A stretch of 64,000 nucleotides of DNA from Quercus robur (Eukaryota > Streptophyta > Magnoliopsida > Fagales > Fagaceae), in assembly GCF_932294415.1 (NCBI RefSeq), contig NC_065544.1, positions 14,421,351 to 14,485,350 on the forward strand, in the 5' to 3' direction. Positions 36,158 to 47,622 of this stretch are shown in pieces. Each line of letters opens with the position of its first letter. Within the stretch, counting starts at the first letter, position 1. A program made the position numbers and the translations under genes. Below the pieces are notes generated by a model. That model was not told where the DNA came from, ran no database searches, and saw only the letters and a list, made by a program, of their open reading frames with translations.

Positions 36158-38070
36158 TATTTTAGCATAATGCTACAGTACAATTCTAAGTTTTACTTTT
36201 TTTTAGAGTGAAAAATCAAAATTACTCTAAACTTTAAATCTACTTTTTTTTCTTTATCTTACTTTTACTTTTTTTTTTTCTTTTACTTAAATGATAGAAA
36301 ATTGTATTAATGATAAAATAAAACATATACAACTGGTCTGGTAAAAACATAATAGTTCATAATTGTATCTCAAATAAATACAAACAAAGCACATGAAAAC
36401 AAATACAAAAGCAATTTCAAGTGTGCTCTTGGCTCTCCAATATATTTTATTATTTTAATACTCTTCCAACCGATGGATTTGGTAAAAATAATGGTCGAAT
36501 GAAGTTGGGCATTTTCAAAACAACACTTGTTCTTGATATTCCAAATAGATAACAACCCACTTTTCCAATTCTTGAACAAATAGTTTGGAATTCATCTTTT
36601 GAAGCTAAAGAACCTATTTCCCGTATATCTTGATCTTATAATATGACATTTATCTTACAGAACCGGAAAATTTTCAGGTCATTAGGTGAACATTATCTAG
36701 GAATTTTGTGTCATATAAAATATTTTAATATAAATTTTAAAAATTTCATGGATACAAATTTAAAATATTAAAAATAAGAAAACAAATAAAAAGCAAGGAC
36801 AGTATCACTCTTTGAATAAATTATCTTTGTCAAAAAATAGAAATTTGATAATGATTGTATTTTATTTTATTTTAGTTGCAAAACAAATTTTCTAACATAG
36901 AAAATATAATATTATTTTTGAAAACAAAAAGTAGCTAAAAAGAACAATAAAGTTTATGATAAAAACATTGAATCATAATAATTTTAGAATCATAATGGTT
37001 GGACAATTATTTAAAAGTTAAAAGTTCATTTTTCTTATGTGTGCCAAATCATTTTGATGGCATGGTTGATGACTTCGATTTAGACATATTATAAAAAAAA
37101 AAGTTTTTGTGAACGAAAAGTAGGTGATATAGCATTCATAGTATGTTTGTGTGTTTCCCCCTAATGAGACATTTATTGTGTTTTACTTAAATAACTTATC
37201 TTATCATATCGTCTTATAAAGCATCCATCTCACAACATAAGTCCCATAGGTGTGTGGAGCTCATCAATTGTGGATGGGTGCTCCACGACATTGTCACATA
37301 CCTCACCCTCCACTTATTCTTATTGGACAAGTTCAAATTGAGCCCAAAACTTGTTTCCAAAAAAAAAAAATTTGAGCCAAAAACTCATTGACACAAATTA
37401 GTAGCTGATACAAGTTATTGTTGAATGATATTTGTCTTCGATTACATATGTACATGTTTCTATGCTTTTTCACACACGTTTCATTGAAAATTTAGTGAAA
37501 ATGAATTCCTAAAACCCAGAACTATAGGTCCGACGGGTCTATAGCTGTGTTTTTATAAATGCAGCTATAGGCTACGACCAATGGCCACATTTTTAGAAAC
37601 ACAGCTATAGGACATACTTTAGTCGTATTTTTAAAACGCAGCTATAGGTTTTTTTTTCCTGAGCAAATGGCAAATGCCTGTCTACAAATGGAGCACATAA
37701 CTATATAAGTAAAATAAGATTGTATAGGATGTGAAAATGGTCACTTTCATTTGGATGGAAAAGCTAGTTCAACAATATTTATATAGTTTTGGGCCAATAG
37801 CAAGCAATTCCACACATTTCTTTTGTATAATAACTAAACGCTAGAAGAAAAAAAAATATCCCACATGGCAACTTCAGAAATTGCATGCTGGAAGGATACA
37901 TATTCATGCATATCAGGAAATCAATTGAAAAACCACAATCATCTTCGTATTTTAAATTTTTAATGAAACAATTTTCACAAGAAAGAAGTAAACTGAGTAC
38001 CATGCCATTAAAGTGTTCCTTTAATAGTTAAAGAATGGACCACAAGAAAGCAACTAATGGCAGCTATTAC
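35133..38070. other. Non-coding intergenic region with degraded repeats
   Basis: AT-rich throughout. At about 35920-36180 a GAGCATCAGCATTGAAG...TAGCATAATGCTAC stretch resembles a MITE family common in trees, with a TA run inside (36135-36160). At 37505-37650 short copies of GCAGCTATAGG recur (see the separate entry). Open frames at 36370 and 37779 have no recognisable content. Confidence 0.5.
37505..37650. repeat. Recurring AGCTATAGG motif cluster
   Basis: Four or five copies of (C/G)AGCTATAG(G/C) or its inverse CTATAGCTG occur at about 37540, 37563, 37606 and 37640, interleaved with TTTTTA-AA-ACGC motifs. This looks like the inside of a decayed DNA transposon with subterminal repeats; no ends were found. 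Confidence 0.5.
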
Positions 38071-39862
38071 CTCCATGACAAGTCCATATGTTGCAGAAGA
38101 GTGCTTTTGGCCTTGTTGCTTTAATTGCTGCAAAAGCCAGGATGCTGCATCCCTTTTTTTCTGCTGGACACAAGCGTTTAGGACCTGAAATGAAGAGACA
38201 TATACATCATATAAGTGAGATATTTTGGTTTAACTATTTTATTACTAAAGAAATTCGTTTAGGCAATGCTAAGGGGTTGATCCATGAGTATGAAGAGAGG
38301 ACCACCTTAGACTCTGGAAATTTCAAAAATCAAGGAATTGTTAAACTCAAGAAAAGAGAAAAGATAAATATAGGCAAATTTAATCATCCATGCAATAAAA
38401 AGAATGCAAATATGTCATCTTAACCTTGACCAAGGATATCCCCACCCATTCAAATAAAAGCTTTTCCTCCCTAACATAAGAAGAGCAAATCAAACAATAC
38501 CAAAGGTCTTCTCAGGTAAAGCTCTTTATCTCAAAACTCTACCTAATCTCTACTTCCTACAACAATACCAAAAGATGCTAAGAGTACCGAACTCCAAACT
38601 CATAAAACCAACCGTCAAAACCCTAATGCCTATTACAAGCTACATGTACTAGCTTGAGATCTAACTAAACCATAGATTAAAAATTACAAAAATAATAATA
38701 ACAAATAAAGAAGCCCTGGCTTTATTACAAAACCTAAAATCACTTGGTTTGAAGCTGTTTCCAGTTTGAAGGTTAATCTAGGCAAGTCAAAGTTGGAACG
38801 AAGACAGACAGGATGGAAGCGATTGTATCTCTTGAAAGGGGTAGAGATACTTTAATAAAAAGCACCTTTTCAAATCTACCCACTTACTTCTTATCTCTGT
38901 TTCGTGTGACTCATCATATTGAAAAATATGGCGCAATTTTCATGAAGTGGGTTGGGTAATGAACCGAAACTTCAATGGAATTTCTTAGGGGTTGTGGTAG
39001 TATCAGTGCATAGAAATTTGGAAGGCGATTCTTCATTATTTGATGTGGTGTCTTTGGCGGGAGACGAATTCCAAATGTTTTGAGGGCTGTGAATGGAATC
39101 TATTGGATCTGAAGTTGATGTTTCTTCAAACTTTATTTAAATGGATGGTTGCATACAACTGGTTTTTTTCTACTCTCTTAGATCAGATGGATCATTGCAC
39201 TTTTAGAATTTAATTGTGGGTATAACTTTACTATACTCCCTATAAACTTGGGCTATGCCTTAATATATTATCATTCACTTTATCTCTAAAATTAAAAAAT
39301 TAAAAAAAAGAAAAGAAAAAAAGAATCACTTACACATTAGAAAGTGTAGAATCAATGAAATAAAATTACCATCTGACAATTTCAAGAATTCTGTCATACT
39401 TTAGTTGCAGCTCACAGATTTAACCATTTCTAATATAATTATAATTTTTAATTTCTATCTTTCAAAAGTATGTCATGTAAAAGGTATAGAAACTATCCAA
39501 TCATGCAGGTATACAACCAGTGAAGCAAATGTAGACCATTATCTTTTGCAGATCGAATTCAATCAAGTATTACTCACCGCATTGTAAACCATGATATCTG
39601 GTTCCAACTCTGGGTCCCACTTCCCAAATACTCAGGATATGTAGACACTTGTTGCTGGAGAGAAATTAAACAAAAATAAATAAAAGAATTGTATTTTCTC
39701 TCAAAGCTTTCTCTTTCCTCTTAGCAAGGTGTAGTGCACAAGCAAAAAGCATGCTACATGCAATAAAAATAAATGTATAATACCTGCATTGAATGAACAT
39801 TGAGTGCCTCCACAGGTCTATTCGCCTTTCCAAGTACATCAAGTGCAGTCGTGTGTATAAAT
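38071..39862 (-). pseudogene. Pentatricopeptide (PPR) gene fragment, DG1-like
   Basis: Three minus-strand exons with consensus splice sites were found by reading the sequence. Exon 39784-39862 reads FIHTTALDVLGKANRPVEAL and ends at CAG|GTATTA. Exon 39578-39654 starts QQVSTYPE and later, in another frame, reads GKWDPELEPDIMVYNA, ending GCG|GTGAGT. Exon 38071-38184 reads VLNACVQQKKRDAASWLLQ and ends ATYGLVME|GTAATA. The order and content match the PPR family of Arabidopsis DELAYED GREENING 1 (organelle RNA proteins). In the family a stretch of several dozen residues lies between STYP and GKWDP. Here it is missing and the frame changes, so the middle exon has an internal deletion. No further exons were found on either side. 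A LINE sits in the intron. Confidence 0.72.
38750..39330 (+). mobile_element. Decayed LINE ORF2 fragment
   Basis: Plus-strand pieces read VNLGKSKLE and KRLYLLKG (end of reverse transcriptase), then KSTFSNLPTYFLSLF. After an internal deletion they read LWRETNSKCFEGCEWNLLDLK and FSTLLDQMDHC, the end of the zinc-binding region. A typical LINE 3'UTR with ACTCCCTATAAACTTGGGC and an A-rich tail ends near 39323. Frameshifts and stops are frequent. It lies opposite in strand to the PPR remnant, within its intron. Confidence 0.75.
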
Positions 39863-41630
39863 CTACAAAATGAAGAGGAAATGTAGTCAAAAGACCCTTT
39901 CCATACAACAACCATGGTCTTAAGTCAGTAGAGCCAAATAGTATTTCCGGAATCATAGACTATATATATATATATATATATAAAAGTACCATGGATAAAA
40001 TATTTTGAAATATGTATTGTTTGATCAACGACTTTAGAGCTTCTACAATATTGATTAACTACTTTGAAATTATAAATACTCAAACAAACCAAAAATTGGT
40101 TGAAGCAAGTTCAAAACAGATTTTCCTCATAAATATGTAAGGACCTCCATCAGGACCTTTATTCTACTGGTACCTCCATATCTAATCTAATCTAATACTA
40201 TATATAATAGCATAAGCCTTTAAGGAGGTGCTGCCACGTTAGGAAAAAAGGCCCCTTAAAATGCTGCCACGTATACACTTTTAAAGGCCAAATGCCCGAT
40301 AGTTACACCATTTGAGGGCCTCAAATTAATCCATACGTTTACTGTGTTTTCCACACGGTCCAAAACAGAACACGGTTAAATTGAAAGACAGAGAGAGCCC
40401 AAGAAACAGAGTGAATATGAGAAACAGAGAGACATGGTTTAAAGTATCAGGCGGTGGCTTCATTCACTCAAGTGCACACCTACAGAAAGCCATCAACACC
40501 GTTACCATCAGATTGAGAGATACGGAGATAGAGAGAGACAGTCCATAAGGCGCACAGGAGTAGAGATTGAGGAAGAGAAAACTAAGTGCCATTAACACAT
40601 TAACATCGGATCGTCAGAACTACCATTGTAAGTTTTTTTTTTTCCTTTCTTTCTTAGATCTGGGTATGAGATTGGTTGGATTGAATTTATTAGGGTATTT
40701 GGATTACAGTAGGTTTTGATTTTTTTTTTTTTTTTTTGGGTTTTTCACTGTAAAGAAACGAGATTTTTTTTTTTTTTTTTTAGATTACAGAAATCACTAA
40801 AAAAAATATTGGTTTTAGTTTGGGTACTTCTGTTTCTAATCTTAACCAAATCATTGGGATTAAATAAGTATAGGATTGAATGTTGCATTGATATTTATTT
40901 TAGGTTTTTTTGCTGTATACCCATAATCAGTAAAATTTTTGTTTTTGTTTTTTTCCTTTTCTTTTTCAAATCTAGGGATTGAATATGATTTAGGTTTGAA
41001 TTTTTTGGTTGGATTGCTTTAGATTTAGTTATTTGAGTTAAAAACTTAAAATGCAATCAAAACTCGAAAGGCTTGAGATACAGAGATATGAGAGACAAAG
41101 TTCATAGGGCGCCAATATGTAAGGCTGGCCATAACCATCAGTTTTCCCTCTACCATTCGTTCCATCGCCAGACTTAGACCACCGGAACCACAATCGCAAA
41201 GAGAAACAATTCATAAGGGGCACATCGGAATGAGAGAGACTTAAAGTTCTAAGGAAAAAAAAATCTGTTCTAATTCTTATTTTTCAGATTTGTATATTCC
41301 TTTTTTTGTTATTGCTATTGTGCTCTTCTTTCTTTCCTCTTATTCTCTGAATTCTATTTGGTTTTTCTTTTCTTTCTTCTTACTTTTTTTTTTTGTCTGC
41401 AACCATTCTATGTCAGTTTCTGTTGAAAGGTAGAACTGCAGTTGTTGTTAAAAACTGTTTCAGTATCAAACAGGAAAAATTTGGGGCTTTTAGAATAATG
41501 ACTTAGAGATTTGAGATTTTAAAGTAGAGAAAGAAAAATCAGTCTTCGCACACAGTCAGATTGCCGAAATAGTTACCTGTAAAGTTCTGTTTTTAATTTT
41601 TAAAATCTTTGAAATACTTTGGTTTGATGG

Positions 41631-41771
41631 GAGCACATTGCATTAGAAGAAATTTTTGAAGAACGAAGTGGATTTTTAACAGAAAATGCTGAAGCCCAAC
41701 TGAAGATTTTTGGCAAAAACAAGTTTGAAGAGAAGCCAGGAAGCACCACAGTTTTGAAATTTTCTAATTTG
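41631..41771 (+). pseudogene. Captured plasma-membrane H+-ATPase (P3A) exon fragment
   Basis: One frame of about 47 codons reads EHIALEEIFEERSGFLTEN, then AEAQLKIFGKNKFEEKPGST and VLKFSN. This follows the N-terminal cytoplasmic (actuator) region of plant plasma-membrane proton ATPases, whose pattern is VDLE.IP.EEVFE..., L-T-x-E-x-A, L-x-IFG-x-NKLEEK and LKF just before the first membrane segment. The bases just before it (GTTTGATGG) still resemble the codons for VDL but hold a stop or shift. No membrane segment or the DKTGT site is present. It lies inside the Helitron, so capture by the Helitron is the simplest explanation. Confidence 0.72.
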
Positions 41772-42062
41772 CATTTTTTTTTCATAGAATAATCTTCATG
41801 AGTTCATGATTTGTTTTGGAAGCAATTTGAAGATTTAATTGCTCTAACTAGCTTGGCTCTCGATTAAAATTTATCTTTATACTATTTTAAGCAACAACAT
41901 GTGCTTATTAAAAAGTAAGAGTCTGGTGTTTTGTCATTTGATGAATTGCCTTGAATGTGTTTGATTATGGTTGTCAATTGGCCTTAAATGCATTAAAAAT
42001 TATTTAAAACATCGTCTTATATTTGTATAGATTACAGAAATTACTAAAAAAGATTCACCCTA

Positions 42063-42067
42063 AAGTG
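42063..42067. repeat. Target duplication AAGTG, left copy
   Basis: AAGTG directly precedes the TG of the 5' LTR and recurs directly after the CA of the 3' LTR (52315-52319). A 5 bp duplication is the norm for Ty3/gypsy integration. Confidence 0.92.
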
Positions 42068-42206
42068 TGTTGAGGTCTAAAAGGGATCATAGTGAAGGAG
42101 GCCCAAAAGGAAAAAATCAAGCTAAGTCCAAAGTAGCAGATGCAGTGGAACCACGAAGGAATAAAAAGGCCCAGGAGACTTGAAGCCCAGACGAAGAAGC
42201 ATCCAG

Positions 42207-42251
<45 letters not shown>

Positions 42252-43352
42252 ACGGCAAGGGATAAGAAGTTAGGATCCTCAGCAACCATCAAGAGGCGCG
42301 GATCCTTTCAGGCACAAAGACAAAGGAAGACTAGGACAGCTCGAAAGAAAAAGACAGAACAAGAAAATAAGAAACAAAAGCAAAAGAACACAAGCGCCAG
42401 TAGAACCCAGCGACCTCTCATGGCACAGACAGAAAAAAACCTTGGGGAACCAGAATAGGGAAGCACAAAAAAAAGAATGATAAAAAGCGGCTTTCAAGTT
42501 GGCAAAACAGGATTCTGCCCAGATGGGAAAGAAAAATGAAAAGTGGAAACTGCCAAAAAACGGTGATGCCGAGAACGGCATATCTCAGCACATCTCAAAG
42601 AAGGTGGCCAACTAGGAACTTTCAAAAGAATCAGAACTGAAAGAAGGAAAGAATGAGAAAAACGGGAAATGGGACTTACCGAATGATAGGCACGGAACAT
42701 GCTCTGTTCGCAAGAAGGCAAAATAGGGGAACCAATGGTTCCCCTGGAAGACCAGAACTCCATTATAAAAGGAAGGGATGGGTTGCGAAGAAAAGGGAGC
42801 GGAAAAAGAGAGAGAAAAAAGAAGAGATGTTCTAAAGAAAAAAAAAACTATCAGTAAACTTGTGGTGAAGAGAAAGAAAACACTAAGGGAAAACGAATAT
42901 TGCTTCTCGGTATCCTGTAAAAGCCACTATTGCACATACTCGGATTCAAAGAGAATCAAACTTTGCAAGTTTTGAAGGCTGAAATAGCCACTCAAGACTG
43001 TAATTTTTGAGCTTGATTGAACCTTGTATCACGTCCTAGTGAGTTTTCTGTAACTTAACAGTCAACGTATTAATGAAATATGCCTCATTAATCCCAGGAT
43101 CCCCTTAGCATTAATTTTGTACCACTTTGCTAATCCTGCTTCTTTCCTTTTGAATTTACCTTGTTGTTTTTGGCATTCTTCAATACGAATATCCTTGCTT
43201 GTCATTTTTTTTATTGTCAGGAGCATCCCTTGTATATCACTTGATTCTTAAACAGCTTGTTAGCTGCGGTGAGTCAAGGCCCGGTTCACCAAACCTTTTA
43301 TTTAGGCCCGAGATCTTTGGGCCTGAATGTCACAGAAAAGGGCACTCTCACA
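42068..43352 (+). repeat. 5' LTR of element 1 (1285 bp)
   Basis: Starts TGTTGAGG and ends CTCTCACA. It contains a run of about 40 A (42210-42249). AATGAAATATGCCTCATTAA near 43072 is in the part where the transcript end could lie. Its last 140 bp (43213-43352) align without gaps to the 3' LTR remnant with six differences, all transitions. Confidence 0.92.
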
Positions 43353-43355
43353 TTT

Positions 43356-43374
43356 TGGCGACTTCGCTGGGGAC
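43356..43374 (+). promoter_or_regulatory. Primer binding site of element 1
   Basis: TGGCGACTTCGCTGGGGAC starts 3 bases after the 5' LTR. The leading TGG pairs with the CCA end of a tRNA. Similar sites occur in Tat/Ogre-type elements; I believe tRNA-Arg is the usual primer but cannot confirm it here. Confidence 0.8.
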
Positions 43375-43413
43375 TGGGCAAAGAAGAGGGAAGAAGCAAT
43401 CCCTTCACAGAGT

Positions 43414-44871
43414 ATGCCTCCAAGACAAAGAAATAACAAATGAACTAATGTGCCACCTACGGCCTCTGAGCCCGTAGGAGAAAACGAGGTAGCTTCCAGG
43501 CAAGGAGGCGGGATACCCCTGGTAGAACAGGAGGTTGTGTCAGAACAAAGACACATAAGGCAGGAACCAGACCTCATGGCCAGGATGACAACAATGTTGA
43601 AGGATCTGGAGCAAGAAGTTCGTATTCTCAAAGAAGGCAGGACACAGGAAATCAGAGACAATGTTCCCCCTACTGGTCACCAAAATGGAATGCAGCCAGA
43701 AGGAGGGTCAGCAGTGGGAGGAAGAGCCAACCCTCAGTACTTAACTCTGGCAGATGTCAATACCCTTCTGGAGCAAGAAAGGGAAAAACTCTCAGGGATC
43801 CCCAAGCAATTCTCTCGGGATCCCCTGTTCCCTCCAGAACTTCTTGGCAAACCATACCCTAAGGGGTACGAACCCCCAAAGTTCCATCCTTTTGATGGAA
43901 GAAATGGAAGTGCTGTGGAACATGTGAGTAGGTTTATCCACACTATGGGCCCCTATGCAGGAGACAGAGAATTATGTCTAAGGGATTTCGCCAAGTCCTT
44001 AGTGGATAGGGCATACACTTGGTACACCATGCTGAGACCCGGGTCCATCAAGACCTGGGATGAGATGATGGAAAAATTCTACGCCAAATATTATCCTGGT
44101 GAAGACAAGATCACTTTCCAGAACCTGCAAATGGTGAGGCAGAGACCTGGAGAGGATCCCGTCCAGTTCATTAAAAGATTTGAAGATGTGTCCTTAGATT
44201 GCTATAGGGACCACGAAGAAAAGGAGCTCGTGGAAACCTGTGTAGCCAACATGCTTTTTGATTACAGGTTCAACCTTGAAAATCTATGTATCACGCAGTT
44301 TGCTGACCTGCTATAGAGAACCAGAAGAACGACGCAAACCATGAGGACAAAAAGGCTACCCGTGTCCCAAGCTATGACAGCATCAGTAGGAGAGAAAAGG
44401 AAGAGACCAAATGGGAAGGTGTTCGAGGAACCACTGGTGATCCCATGTACAGTTGAAGAGTTAAGCCATGTCTTAGACAAATGGATCGGAGATGGGGTTG
44501 TTAGGCCATTCACTGTGTCCAGGCCACCAACTGAAGAAGAAAGGAAGAACCCTTTATTTTGTAGAATCCATAATTATGTCAAGCACTCCACCAAGGATTG
44601 CTGGACCCTTCGCAGGCTCTTCCACAAAAAGTTGAGGGAAGGAACCCTGGAACTCACTTAGAAGGAACCAGAAGTGCAGAGGAACCCCTTGCCTAACCAC
44701 AAAGGGAAAGGGGTGGTAGCAGTGGTAATACATGGGAACCCGGCAGAAGCAGGAGAATCTGAAGGATCCTTCCACCCGAGCACAGTCAGGACCCTCCAGA
44801 AGAATCCCAAGTTCAGGTCACTATTCAATCAATTAGGATTCGGACCAGAAGCAAGAAGAGTGGCCACATAG
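43414..44871 (+). pseudogene. gag of element 1
   Basis: Encodes the capsid-type protein. The ATG at 43414 begins MPPRQRNNK and meets a TGA at 43441; the frame then runs on (PPTASEPVGENEV). A coiled stretch is near 43580-43650 (MTTMLKDLEQEVRILKEG). The retrotransposon gag core is at about 43880-44280 with the landmarks YEPPKFHPFDG, RDFAKSLVDRAYTWY and WDEMMEKFYAKY. A C-x2-H-x4-H-x4-C knuckle-like motif sits near 44562 (CRIHNYVKHSTKDC). In-frame stops are at 43441, 44314, 44659 and 44869; no indel. Confidence 0.88.
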
Positions 44872-44877
44872 TCTCTC

Positions 44878-45639
44878 ATGAGCATAGCAGTAGATTCAGG
44901 GATGGAATGCTTTATAGTAGAGTCACATGTTAGTCGAGCTTTCCTGGAGACAACCAATGCAATAACCTTCACTGATGAAGACATGGAGATTGAGCACCCA
45001 GACCACCGTAGACCCCTTTATCTAATGGCCACCATAAACGGCGTTCAAGTCAGAAGAGCACTGGTGGACACGGGGGCATCGCTCAATCTCATAGCCTTGA
45101 GTACCCTGGAAGCTGTGGGCTTAGTTGACAGAAGGATCTTGGGGGCTCCCATGGAAATAACAGGATTTAGAGGATCGGTGGAATCAACAGAAGGATACGT
45201 GCAGCTAGCCTTAAGGGTAGGGCTAATAGTAGCCCTGACAAGGTTTCATGTGATTAATGCAGAAGTTTCTTATCATGTGTTGCTGGGACGCCTGTGGCTT
45301 CACAAACATCGCCTTATTCCATCCACGTTCCATCAATGCATTAAAGGGAGACTGAATGGGAGGCCCATAAGGATCCCTGCCAACCATAATCCTTTCAGCC
45401 AGGGAGAAGTGAACTTTGCAGAAATGATGTTCTATGATGAATTAGAGCCAGATGCTGAGAGCCCCGCCCCGGGGACCCTAGGGGCACCCATCCTAGAAGA
45501 AGAAGAAGGAGGGAGGGGCACCCGTGACCTGAGGAACCTTCTGGAAAGAAAAAGACAAAAGAGGGAGCCCAGCTCTTCAGGATCTCGAGAATGTGTGGTG
45601 GTGCGGGAACCTGGAGAGAGGCTAATCTACCGTTTGTGA
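44878..45639 (+). pseudogene. Aspartic protease region of element 1
   Basis: Matures the Gag-Pol polyprotein in intact elements. The active-site motif ALVDTGASLNLI is present near 45060, followed by ITGFRGS and the HVINAEVSYHVLLGRLWLH stretch of plant gypsy proteases. A Glu-rich linker leads to the reverse transcriptase. The frame is the same as gag and is closed by TGA at 45637, where intact relatives read on. Confidence 0.88.
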
Positions 45640-45663
45640 AGGTGCGCGGGGCCCGAATGCATT

Positions 45664-46830
45664 ATGCAGGAAGGTCCCGGACCACCAAACTGCATGATGG
45701 CCCAAGAAGAAATCCCAGAAGAACCAGTTAAGGAGGCCCAGATTCAGCCTGAGGAAGAATTAAAGGAAATAGATTTGGGAACCGAACCGGGATCCCGAAA
45801 GCCTGTCTTCATTAGCAATCATCTGGTGGCACAAGAAAGGGAACAACTGGTAACCTTGCTTCAAAAATACAGAGATGTGTTCGCATGGACCTATGATGAG
45901 ATGCCTAGTTTAGACCCAGGATTGGTAGTCCATTCTCTTAATGTGGACCCAGGGATGAGGCCAGTAATTCAACCGGCTAGGGTCTTCCACACTGAGGTAG
46001 AAGCTCAAATAGTTCAAGAGGTCAAAAAATTGCTAACAGCTGGTTTTATTAAACCCATCCAACACCCAAAATGGCTTTCCAACATTGTACCTGTGAAAAA
46101 GAAAAATGGTCAGATCCGTTGCTATGTGGACTTTCGCAACTTGAATAAGGCATGCCTTAAAGATGAATTCCCCTTACCCAATATCGACCTCCTTGTAGAT
46201 TCAGCTGCAGGAAGCTCAATGTTCTCATTTATGGATGAGTATAGTAGGTACAACCAAATCCGAATGGCTGCCAAAGATGCAGAGAAGACGGCATTCAGAA
46301 CTCCAATTGGGAACTTTTACTACACTGTAATGCCCTTTGGCCTCAAAAATGCGGGGGCTACGTATCAGCGGACCATGACAGCTATTTTCCATGACATGAT
46401 GCATGAGGAGATGGAAGATTATGTAGATGACATTGTGGTCAAGTCAAAGACCAGAACAGGACATTTCCAAGTACTTGAGCAAGTCTTTGAAAGATGCAGG
46501 AAGTACAAGTTACGTATGAACCCCATGAAATGCGCCTTTGGAGTGTCTGCTGGAAAGTTCCTTGGGTTTCTGGTACATCACAAGGGCATAAGTGTGGATC
46601 CAGCCAAGGCCACAGCTATCGCCACAATGAGAAGACCAACTACTGTTAGGGAACTCAAAAGCTTCCTGGGAAGGGTCTCCTATATTAGGAGATTTATGCC
46701 TGGTTTGGCCTCAGCTACAGCAGGTCTATCCAAACTGTTGAAAAAGGGGAATGAATTTACCTGGGGAACGGAGCAGCAGGAAGCTTTTCAAAGAATTCAA
46801 GGCATCATGAATCATTTGCCCACCCTCTAG
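45664..46830 (+). pseudogene. Reverse transcriptase of element 1
   Basis: Copies the RNA into DNA. Landmarks in order: VFAWTYDEMP, GFIKPIQHPKWLSNIVPVKKKNG, CYVDFRNLNKACLKDEFPLP, FSFMDEYSRYNQIRMA, TPIGNFYYTVMPFGLKNAGATYQR, the catalytic YVDD (46417-46428) and GKFLGFLVHHKGI. The catalytic Asp pair is intact. The domain is uninterrupted until a TAG at 46828 in the connection to RNase H. Confidence 0.93.
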
Positions 46831-47622
46831 GCACCAGTACGTGGGCGACCTCTGCTGCTATACTTAGCATCAAACTTCCAGGCAATAGGAGCTTTGCTGG
46901 CACAAGAAGACGACCAAGGGAATGAGCAGCCTGTATATTATGTAAGCAGAACACTCAAGGATACCGAGACCAGGTACCCCAGAATAGAGAAAGCCTGCCT
47001 AGTGATCATTTACGCGTCCCAAAGGCTAAAGAGGTACTTCTCAGCTCACCAAATCCTTTTGGTAACCAAGTCATACCCCATAAAAGCACTCCTGCACCAA
47101 CCCCTTCTCACGAGAAGAATAACACAATGGCTAGTTTTGCTCTCTCAATATGATATAGGCATAAGAACTCCCAAGGCTGTCAAAAGCCAGGCCATAGCAG
47201 ATTTGCTAGCTCAATTCCCAGGAAAGGAGGAAGACCCGCTGAGCGAAGAAATCCTTGGTGAGGTAGCAGTAATGGAGATCCCAGGGAAGAAATGGACCAT
47301 GAGGTTTGACGGGTCGGCTACAGCAACTTCAAATGGGGTAGGAATTGTACTAAGTTGTAAAAATGGGGATATCATACCCTTGTCTTTCAAGCTTGGTTTC
47401 TCGTGCTCTAATAATGCAGCTGAATATGAGGCATACTTAATCGGGTTGACTATAGCACTCAGTATAGGAGTGAAACATATGAGAGTGTTGGGAGATTCCA
47501 ATCTTGTAGTCTCCCAATTGAAAGGTGACTTCGCGTTACGGGAACAAAGATTAGCAGTCTACAGAACTTGGGCACAAAAGCTGGAGCTGGAATTTCAGAC
47601 TTTTAGCATAGAGTACACTTAA
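46831..47622 (+). pseudogene. Dual RNase H region of element 1 (retroviral-type plus aRNH)
   Basis: The first RNase H domain gives LASNFQAIGALLAQED, VYYVSRTLKDTETRYP and KAVKSQAIADLLAQF. It is followed by a second, archaeal-type RNase H: WTMRFDGSATATSNGVGIVL, FSCSNNAAEYEAYLIGL and GDSNLVVSQLKGDF. A second RNase H is a diagnostic trait of the Tat lineage. It is closed by TAA at 47620; the next codons (RSENRFADALATL) continue the domain in the same frame. Confidence 0.9.

Noticed and set aside
42180-42458. Lys-rich open frame of 92 codons
   Set aside because: It is created by the 40-A run inside the 5' LTR and has no domain.
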